This document shows positions 1 to 4,986 of a stretch of DNA of 5,488 bases, piece after piece. How positions within the stretch are numbered: the first letter of the stretch is position 1; every line of letters starts with the position of its first letter. The position numbers and the translations under genes were made by a program. The notes under the pieces were generated by a model. The model saw only the letters and a program-made list of their open reading frames with translations. It ran no database searches and was not told where the DNA came from. The stretch comes from Nitrososphaerales archaeon. GTDB lineage: Archaea; Thermoproteota; Nitrososphaeria; Nitrososphaerales; Nitrososphaeraceae. Where the stretch lies: the NCBI GenBank assembly GCA_029237515.1, contig JARBAV010000380.1, positions 1-5,488 of the forward strand, given 5' to 3'.

Positions 1-130
1 ATCGATTAAGACGAGTAAGAAACTAGCCATATGGTCGCCTATAGGGGCGACCCTCATAACAATGGCGTTTGTTATCTCTCTGCTTAGAGCCCAAAAGCCT
101 CAGTCGTTTGCCTGGAAAGGAAGAATGTAA
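1..130 (+). CDS. 3' end of a membrane-type protein, possibly a family 2 glycosyltransferase (partial)
   Basis: An open frame enters from the left edge (first full codon at base 2) and ends at TAA 128-130, giving 42 residues. The visible tail has a lysine-rich start (IKTSKK), a hydrophobic stretch of about 20 residues (LAIWSPIGATLITMAFVISL) that looks like a membrane helix, then a basic end, RAQKPQSFAWKGRM. A terminal W-K/R-G-R motif after a membrane helix recalls the C-termini of membrane-bound family 2 glycosyltransferases, but that assignment is inference from a short tail. The stop lies 7 nt before the ATG chosen for cofG, so the two could share a transcript. Its presence argues against starting cofG at the upstream TTG (base 69), which would overlap this gene by 62 nt. 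Confidence that it is coding is moderate; confidence in function is low. Confidence 0.5.
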   Translation, partial: SIKTSKKLAIWSPIGATLITMAFVISLLRAQKPQSFAWKGRM

Positions 131-131
131 G

Positions 132-138
132 TATAAAA
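132..138 (+). promoter_or_regulatory. possible TATA box at the cofG start
   Basis: TATAAAA with upstream GTAAG resembles an archaeal BRE/TATA element. Archaeal transcription normally starts about 26 nt downstream, near base 161, which lies after ATG 138. If the box is used, the transcript could translate CofG only from TTG 189 or ATG 192. If cofG is instead read from an upstream transcript, ATG 138 stands and this match is chance. The sequence alone does not decide. Confidence 0.3.
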
Positions 139-1379
139 TGGAGTTAAGAATAGTGTTTATTAGTCAAGGTGTAACAGATAACGATGCATTGATGCGATGT
201 GATAACGATCTTGAGCATGTAACCAAAATATTAGATGAAACAAAGCATTCTTCCTACCATATTAGTAGTGAACAGGCTCTCTCGTTATTCTATGATGCTA
301 AACTAGAACAGCTAATTGAGTGTTCTTCTTATTTGCGCAATAAATTTAAACCTTCAATTTTGACCTATTCTAGAAAGGTATTTGTAAATCTTGTAAATTT
401 GTGTCGTGATACATGTACTTACTGCACCTACAAAAAGGAACCTGGAGACTCAAGATTATCAATGCTCGAACCCACCAAAGTTTTGTCAATAGTAGAGGTT
501 GCAAAACGACTAAGATGTACGGAGGCGTTAATTGTTACAGGGGAAAGACCAGACACTAGATACCCAGAGGTGCGGAATTGGCTTCTAAAAATGGGGTTCT
601 CTACGTTGTCTGAGTATATCGGCGAAATATGTGAAATGATTATCAAGAAAACAGGGCTACTGCCTCACACAAATGCGGGAAGCCTCTCCAAACAAGAGTT
701 ACTCGCACTAAGGGAAAATAATGCTAGCATGGGATTGATGTTAGAATCCTCAAGTATTAGACTATCGAGTCGAGGAATGCCTCACGAAAGGGCACCAAGC
801 AAACATCCTAGAGTAAGAGCTAAATCTCTGACTTCATGTGGTGAGCTGAATATTCCAACTACAACTGGACTCCTCGTAGGGATTGGTGAAACACCCCAGG
901 AAATCATTGATTCATTGCTTTTTATTAAGTCGTTACATGAATCATTTGGGCATATACAGGAAGTAATAATGCAAAACTTTTCACCAAAGGACGGAACATC
1001 AATGTCTTGTCACCCAGCCCCGGCTAGGGAATATTTCATGAGAGCGGTAGCAATAGCCAGAATTTTGATGCCCGATATGAACATTCAAGTACCCCCAAAC
1101 CTCAACGAATCTTTCGAAGACTATATTGATGTGGGTATTAATGATTGGGGTGGAATATCGCCTGTTACAATCGATTACGTCAATCCAGAACACCCCTGGC
1201 CCTCAATAGAACACGTAAATCGGGTGTCTTCGAGGAAGGGGTTTCAATTAAAGGCCCGACTGCCTGTTTATCCAGAGTTTTTCAAAAATGGTCGGTCTTT
1301 TGTTTCAAATCGTGTTCGTGCCTCGATCGAAGCACTTTCGAATGATGAAGGTTTGGTAAAGGAGTCATACCTGAATTGA
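138..1379 (+). CDS. cofG: FO synthase subunit 1, CofG (7,8-didemethyl-8-hydroxy-5-deazariboflavin synthase)
   Basis: Radical-SAM enzyme that closes the deazaflavin ring of FO from the CofH product, a step in coenzyme F420 biosynthesis; cytoplasmic. From ATG 138 it has 413 residues. The [4Fe-4S]/SAM motif CX3CX2C is at Cys89, Cys93 and Cys96 (CRDTCTYC), preceded by the family-typical TYSRKVFVNL. Further CofG signatures are TGER (134-137), LLVGIGET (245-252), QEVIMQNF (274-281), GGISPVT (338-344) and NPEHPWP (349-355). The recognisable family region begins near residue 25, so the N-terminus is somewhat long. The same frame is open from TTG 69, but that start would overlap the upstream gene; ATG 192 is another candidate. 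No good Shine-Dalgarno sequence lies at the usual distance from 138. The stop overlaps the cofH start. Function is confident; the exact start is not. Confidence 0.95.
   Translation: MELRIVFISQGVTDNDALMRCDNDLEHVTKILDETKHSSYHISSEQALSLFYDAKLEQLIECSSYLRNKFKPSILTYSRKVFVNLVNLCRDTCTYCTYKKEPGDSRLSMLEPTKVLSIVEVAKRLRCTEALIVTGERPDTRYPEVRNWLLKMGFSTLSEYIGEICEMIIKKTGLLPHTNAGSLSKQELLALRENNASMGLMLESSSIRLSSRGMPHERAPSKHPRVRAKSLTSCGELNIPTTTGLLVGIGETPQEIIDSLLFIKSLHESFGHIQEVIMQNFSPKDGTSMSCHPAPAREYFMRAVAIARILMPDMNIQVPPNLNESFEDYIDVGINDWGGISPVTIDYVNPEHPWPSIEHVNRVSSRKGFQLKARLPVYPEFFKNGRSFVSNRVRASIEALSNDEGLVKESYLN
1358..1364 (+). promoter_or_regulatory. ribosome binding site for cofH
   Basis: AAAGGAG lies at the 3' end of cofG, 11 nt before the TTG at 1376. 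The GGAG core matches the archaeal anti-Shine-Dalgarno sequence. The gap is slightly long, but it supports the TTG that overlaps the cofG stop codon; no ATG occurs in frame until codon 43, well inside the conserved region. Confidence 0.5.
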
Positions 1380-2638
1380 ATATAGAAAGTATTCTCAAGA
1401 CGGTTGACCCGCTTGTTTCGGAGGCATTGAATTTAGCAATCGATGAGAAGGAGATATCTGTCGAACAGGCAATAGAATTGTTTGATACAACTGGGATCGA
1501 AATGAATCTATTGACTTCAGTTGGAGATGAGTTGCGAAGAAGGGCTTGTGGAAACGTTGTAACTTATGTCATCAACAGAAACGTAAACTTTACTAATGTA
1601 TGTATAAAGCGATGCGGCTTTTGCGCATTTAGCCGTGATTTCAGACAGGAAGAAGGTTACTTTTTGCCTGTCGAAGAGGTTGTTCGACGAGCTGTGGAAG
1701 CCCATCGATTAGGTGCCACTGAGATTTGCATCCAGGCAGGTCTAGCACCGAATATGGACGGCTCTCTCTATCCAGATATCTGTAAAGCGATTAAGCGTGA
1801 AATCCCGGATATCCACATTCATGGGTTTTCCCCTGAAGAAGTATTATACGGAGCCAGAATGAGTAACAATAGTGTTAGGGATTTCTTATCTTGGCTTAAA
1901 GAATCAGGCGTAGGAAGTCTACCTGGAACTTCGGCAGAGATATTAGATCAAGAAGTAAGAGATCTAATATCTCCAGGTCGAATATCTGTCAAGGATTGGA
2001 TAGACGTCATAAAGACAGCCCATAGCTTGAGTATCCCAACAACCTCAACTATCATGTACGGACATGTAGAGTCTAATTTTCACAAGGCCAACCATATCGA
2101 CACATTACGTAAGATTCAGAAGGAAACTGGTGGCTTTACTGAGTTCGTCCCCCTTAGTTTTGTATATCAGGAAGCACCAATGCACAGTCGGAGTAATTTG
2201 AAGAATATGCGTGAGGCAGGGGCAGCTGCAACGGATATTGTGAAAATGTACGCCGTTTCTAGATTGATGCTTCATAACCTCGTGAAGAATATACAGGTTT
2301 CGTGGGTAAAAGAAGGGTCAAAAATGTCTCAATTTCTTTTATGTGCCGGGGCAAACGATTTTGGTGGTACGCTAATCAATGAAAGTATCTCCACATCGGC
2401 CGGTTCAATTCATGGTCAGATCATGAAACCTCGGGAAATAAGAACCCAAATCAAGGGTTTAGGACGGATCCCTGCTCAGCGCAATACGGTATATGAGATA
2501 TTACAAATAAATTCGGGAGCCGAAGATGATTATCAGACGGATCTCGATCAAGTAAACTCCGATGGTTTTGGATCTTATGGAGAGCTAATCAAGCTCGACA
2601 AATATAGGTTCAATCATCCTTTACGACATCACAATTAG
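1376..2638 (+). CDS. cofH: FO synthase subunit 2, CofH (5-amino-6-(D-ribitylamino)uracil--L-tyrosine 4-hydroxyphenyl transferase)
   Basis: Radical-SAM enzyme that joins the hydroxybenzyl part of L-tyrosine to 5-amino-6-ribitylaminouracil, a riboflavin-pathway intermediate, giving the substrate of CofG. The 420-residue protein has the CX3CX2C cluster motif at Cys76, Cys80 and Cys83 (CIKRCGFC). CofH landmarks follow: IQAGLAPN (119-126), HIHGFSPEE (147-155), SLPGTSAEIL (181-190), STIMYGHVES (224-233), TGGFTEFVPLSF (251-262), GANDFGGTLINESIS (325-339) and GRIPAQRNTVYEIL (363-376). The family more often shows QGG and HAFSP at the first two sites. The start is TTG, sharing the bases TTGA with the cofG stop, with a GGAG site upstream; this suggests coupled translation. 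The extension after about residue 378 is acidic, then basic, and not recognisably conserved. Its stop overlaps the stop of the convergent RAM gene. Confidence 0.95.
   Translation: MNIESILKTVDPLVSEALNLAIDEKEISVEQAIELFDTTGIEMNLLTSVGDELRRRACGNVVTYVINRNVNFTNVCIKRCGFCAFSRDFRQEEGYFLPVEEVVRRAVEAHRLGATEICIQAGLAPNMDGSLYPDICKAIKREIPDIHIHGFSPEEVLYGARMSNNSVRDFLSWLKESGVGSLPGTSAEILDQEVRDLISPGRISVKDWIDVIKTAHSLSIPTTSTIMYGHVESNFHKANHIDTLRKIQKETGGFTEFVPLSFVYQEAPMHSRSNLKNMREAGAAATDIVKMYAVSRLMLHNLVKNIQVSWVKEGSKMSQFLLCAGANDFGGTLINESISTSAGSIHGQIMKPREIRTQIKGLGRIPAQRNTVYEILQINSGAEDDYQTDLDQVNSDGFGSYGELIKLDKYRFNHPLRHHN
1937..1973. repeat. perfect 13-bp inverted repeat inside cofH
   Basis: GAGATATTAGATC (1937-1949) and its exact reverse complement GATCTAATATCTC (1961-1973) flank an 11-nt spacer. 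A second pair, ACCTG (1921-1925) and CAGGT (1974-1978), lies just outside, offset by an unpaired 11-nt stretch on the left. The arms encode CofH residues 188-199, in the conserved SAEIL region, so the repeat is superimposed on coding sequence. The cofH mRNA could fold into a long hairpin here. Function unknown; it may be coincidence. Confidence 0.8.
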
Positions 2639-2880
2639 GTGCGGTTTGTTTTTTCTATAATCAACATGGTCAGAGTAGATTTAACTCCGTTCATTCGCCT
2701 AATTCTTAAGCTGATGAAGTCCTTCAATCCTTCCATTGATTCTGCTTCTACCTTTAACATGATATCGTATACTCCATAGATCGCGTAGGCCTCCTTTACC
2801 CCCGGTAGTTTCCTCATTTCTTCGGCCAACGGACCTTCATATCCTAATTCTGCGTTCAGCAATACAAAAGCTCTTGGCAT
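2635..2880 (-). CDS. stand-alone Lrp/AsnC ligand-binding (RAM) domain protein
   Basis: An 81-residue protein matching only the C-terminal effector-binding half (RAM domain, AsnC_trans_reg type) of Lrp/AsnC regulators. It starts MPRAFVLLNAE (first beta strand), followed by a helix, then LPGVKEAYAIYGVYDIMLKV (25-44), where the G-x-x-D of the family (Gly36, Asp39) follows the 'pGV.ea..v.G' pattern. It ends with SLRIRRMNGVKSTLTMLIIE, the usual last helix and strand. There is no helix-turn-helix, so it probably does not bind DNA alone. Such proteins form dimers or larger rings and bind small molecules, often amino acids, and may act with full-length Lrp proteins; ligand and partner here are unknown. 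The ATG start is supported by a TATA-like box 24-31 nt upstream. The stop shares TTAG with the cofH stop. Confidence 0.85.
   Translation of the reverse strand: MPRAFVLLNAELGYEGPLAEEMRKLPGVKEAYAIYGVYDIMLKVEAESMEGLKDFISLRIRRMNGVKSTLTMLIIEKTNRT
2645..2656 (+). terminator. T-rich tract, likely terminator for cofGH
   Basis: TTTGTTTTTTCT begins 7 nt after the cofH stop. Archaeal RNA polymerase commonly terminates at T-runs in the coding strand without needing a hairpin. The tract lies inside the last codons of the convergent RAM gene (the K-T-N end), so if used it would terminate cofGH before it becomes extensive antisense to that gene. Confidence 0.4.
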
Positions 2881-2903
2881 ATTCCAAACGTTGTCTATGA
2901 TAA

Positions 2904-2911
2904 TACTTTAA
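2904..2911 (-). promoter_or_regulatory. TATA box for the RAM-domain gene
   Basis: Read on the minus strand this is TTAAAGTA, within ATTAAAGTATTA (2912-2901). Its centre is about 27 nt upstream of the ATG at 2880, the spacing expected if transcription starts at or next to the start codon. No Shine-Dalgarno sequence precedes the ATG, consistent with a leaderless mRNA. Confidence 0.5.
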
Positions 2912-3009
2912 TCTAACTGTTTATCCCCCCCCATTGAAATTCAGCTGTAATCCGCCTGAGGTCATACTATGGGTATAGATTGTCATTTGTTTTGGCTACG
3001 ATCGGTAAC

Positions 3010-3017
3010 ATTTAAGA
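3010..3017 (+). promoter_or_regulatory. possible TATA box for topoisomerase IB
   Basis: ATTTAAGA is the most TATA-like sequence upstream of the topoisomerase gene. Its centre is about 31 nt before ATG 3045, placing the transcript start near 3040 with a leader of a few bases. It immediately precedes GTG 3018, so use of this promoter would exclude the GTG start. Confidence 0.4.
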
Positions 3018-3044
3018 GTGATACAGAAACCTTTAGGAAAGCAG

Positions 3045-4805
3045 ATGGAGACGCAATTCAACTTAGCCCGCCTTAAGTGGCAAACTTTGCAACACAACGG
3101 AATTGCATTTCCACCTGAATACAAGCCACGGGGTATCACTATTGGCATTCTGGGAGAACAGTATCTGTTGAATACTGCACAAGAAGAATTGATTTATGCT
3201 TGGTCCAAAAAGAAGGATACTCATTATGTTAACGATGCTGTGTTCGAATCAAATTTCATGATTGATCTCAAATGTGTACTTCCCCCTAAATTCGGATCTG
3301 TCACTAAGATCTCTGAATTGGATCTGTCGAATGCCTACCGTCTTGTAGATGAAGAAAACAGACTGAAGGAGGAAGAGAAGGAGCGGATTAGAAATCTACC
3401 TCGAGATGAAAGAAAGCGTATCTCCCATTCGAGAAAAATTGAGCGAGAACGACTTCGATCAATCTATGGTTTGGCGACAGTTGATGGAGCCACTGTTGAA
3501 ATTGCGAATTGGTTGGTGGAACCTCCGGGATTATTCATGGGAAGAGGACAACATCCCCTACGTGGTCGATGGAAACCAAGGGTACAGTCACAAGATGTAA
3601 TTTTGAACTTGGGAGAAAACGCTGAAGTACCTGAAGGAAACTGGAAGGCAATTGTTAATGATCATACCTCCACTTGGCTTGCGACTTGGATGGAAAAATT
3701 GACTGGCAAGAGGAAGTATATGTGGCTTCATGATTCATCCACACTACGTCAGAATAGTGATAAGGAAAAATACGATAGAGCCAATATACTGGGGAAACAT
3801 ATTGACAAGGTTCACGAAAGGATAGTCGGCAAGATGACTAGTTCTAAAGATTTGAACCAGAAAAAAATAGCAACTGTCTGCTATTTGATTAATAAACTTG
3901 CAATGAGAGTTGGAGATGAAAAAGATCCTGACGAGGCGGACACTGTAGGTGCGTCGACGTTAAGAGTGGAGCACATACGATTTCCAGTTCATTACGGAAT
4001 AAAGAGTATAGAATTCAATTTTCTAGGAAAGGACAGCGTCCCATGGCAAAAAAGCCTGGAAGTAAATTCACAAGATACAGAGGCACTACTTATAAACATA
4101 GAATTATTCATGAAGAACAAGAAGCCTAACGAGCAGATATTTGATGGAATTACCTCTGCGAAGGTAAACTCATTTCTTAGAACAATAGACAAAAACAGAG
4201 TTCCCGGTTTGACTGCCAAGGTATTCCGAACGTTCATAGCGACTCAAATTGTTAAAGAAGCCCTAGCAAGTCCTCCTATCAGAGTAAACAAGGAGTCATC
4301 GGAAATGGAAAAAACTTACGTAGCTAAGAAGGCGAACCTAGTAGCGGCTATTACCTGTAACCATAAAAAGGGAATTGATGTAAACAACCCTGCTAGCAAA
4401 CAAGCCCTAGAAAGGTTTCAAAAATCAGTGGAGAAGAAGGAAGAGGTTATAAGAAAAATTGAAACCGATATCTCCTCTCATAAATGGAAAACAGACTTGC
4501 AAAAGAAAAGAATGATGGACAGACTGGAAAAGGTTCAAATTACTTTGCGTCTGCAAAAGGAAACTCGTGATTATAACCTTGGCACCTCACTTCGAAATTA
4601 TATAGACCCCAGGGTATTGAAGTCTTGGATGAACCATGTAGGTCTTGATTGGAAACGGCTCTATACGGCCACTTTGCAACGTAAATTTAGATGGGTTGAA
4701 ACATGTTCTACTGCCGAGCTCAGACAATATCTTCCTGCAGTCGACGAACTAGGCTACCGTAAATCTGAGACCGTAATTCAAGAGGAAAGTTTGGCAAAAA
4801 GTTAG
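3045..4805 (+). CDS. DNA topoisomerase IB (eukaryote-type topoisomerase I)
   Basis: Relaxes positive and negative supercoils by nicking one strand through a 3'-phosphotyrosine link. From ATG 3045 it has 586 residues (numbering used here). Domains in order: N-terminal core from about Trp12 (LKWQTLQHNG, then FPPEYKP) including EPPGLFMGRGQHP (159-171); catalytic core about 226-445; a charged, probably coiled-coil linker about 452-506; and the C-terminal tyrosine domain. The catalytic set known from human TOP1 is complete: Arg288 (LAMRVGDEK), Lys329 (FLGKDS), Arg395 (AKVFRT), His440 (CNHKK) and Tyr519 (NYIDPR). The long charged N-terminal extension of eukaryotic enzymes is absent, while about 35 residues follow the conserved FRW near the end. 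AGGAAAG lies 3 nt before ATG 3045. The same frame is open from GTG 3018 (nine extra residues); ATG is preferred because of the ribosome site and the TATA-like box. Confidence 0.96.
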   Translation: METQFNLARLKWQTLQHNGIAFPPEYKPRGITIGILGEQYLLNTAQEELIYAWSKKKDTHYVNDAVFESNFMIDLKCVLPPKFGSVTKISELDLSNAYRLVDEENRLKEEEKERIRNLPRDERKRISHSRKIERERLRSIYGLATVDGATVEIANWLVEPPGLFMGRGQHPLRGRWKPRVQSQDVILNLGENAEVPEGNWKAIVNDHTSTWLATWMEKLTGKRKYMWLHDSSTLRQNSDKEKYDRANILGKHIDKVHERIVGKMTSSKDLNQKKIATVCYLINKLAMRVGDEKDPDEADTVGASTLRVEHIRFPVHYGIKSIEFNFLGKDSVPWQKSLEVNSQDTEALLINIELFMKNKKPNEQIFDGITSAKVNSFLRTIDKNRVPGLTAKVFRTFIATQIVKEALASPPIRVNKESSEMEKTYVAKKANLVAAITCNHKKGIDVNNPASKQALERFQKSVEKKEEVIRKIETDISSHKWKTDLQKKRMMDRLEKVQITLRLQKETRDYNLGTSLRNYIDPRVLKSWMNHVGLDWKRLYTATLQRKFRWVETCSTAELRQYLPAVDELGYRKSETVIQEESLAKS

Positions 4806-4897
4806 ACGACCTACAATATCTTCATTGTGATGCTCAATACCATCAAACTTGAATAACTCAATACTACAACAGAACCAAGAGATCTCTACTTCTTCAT

Positions 4898-4921
4898 TTG
4901 GAGTTTCAAAATTCCAATTTT
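4898..4921 (+). terminator. hairpin plus T-run, candidate terminator of topoisomerase IB
   Basis: TTGGAGTT (4898-4905) pairs with AATTCCAA (4910-4917) with one G-U pair, leaving a TCAA loop, and TTTT follows directly. It resembles an intrinsic terminator, 92 nt after the topoisomerase stop. In archaea the T-run may matter more than the stem, and this one is short. Confidence 0.3.
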
Positions 4922-4951
4922 CTACTACCTTGGTATGTTGTTAAATCATTC

Positions 4952-4965
4952 ACCAAGTATAAATA
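4952..4965 (+). promoter_or_regulatory. BRE/TATA promoter of the CBS-domain gene
   Basis: ACCAAG followed by TATAAATA (4958-4965) is a near-ideal archaeal promoter. The TATA centre lies about 25-26 nt upstream of ATG 4987, so the transcript should begin at or within a base or two of the start codon (leaderless). No Shine-Dalgarno sequence is seen between box and ATG, in agreement. Confidence 0.7.
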
Positions 4966-4986
4966 TTTGATCTCTTATATTAGAAC

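Larger units (their letters stand above)
4806..4986. other. intergenic region between topoisomerase IB and the CBS gene
   Basis: This 181-bp AT-rich stretch shows no credible open frame and no tRNA-like structure. It contains a 10-bp palindrome AGAGATCTCT (4878-4887), a hairpin followed by a T-run (4898-4921), and the promoter of the CBS gene. I scanned it for C/D-box sRNA signatures and found no convincing C and D box pair. Confidence 0.6.

Noticed and set aside
33..52. GGTCGCC/GGCGACC inverted repeat with a 6-nt loop near the left edge, as a terminator or regulatory hairpin
   Set aside because: It lies inside the open frame of the upstream gene end, no T-run follows, and a 7-bp repeat is readily explained by coding sequence.
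428..646. 72-codon open frame on the minus strand
   Set aside because: It lies wholly within cofG, has no recognisable motif and is a shadow of that gene.
999..1345. Short open frames on both strands in the cofG 3' half (999-1193 minus, 1145-1345 plus)
   Set aside because: They overlap conserved cofG sequence including the NPEHPWP motif; their translations look like no known protein.
1517..1705. 62-codon minus-strand open frame
   Set aside because: It is antisense to the CofH iron-sulphur motif region, with no start signals.
2961..2980. CTATGGGTATAG-like symmetry as an operator between the divergent genes
   Set aside because: Only 4-bp arms match, which is expected often by chance in AT-rich DNA.
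3406..3600. 64-codon plus-strand open frame
   Set aside because: It lies within the topoisomerase N-terminal core in another frame.
3992..4237. 81-codon minus-strand open frame
   Set aside because: It is antisense to the topoisomerase catalytic core and has no promoter or motif.
4806..4870. Possible C/D-box guide RNA from GTGATGC after the topoisomerase stop
   Set aside because: The C box is imperfect and no D box (CTGA) follows at a sensible distance.
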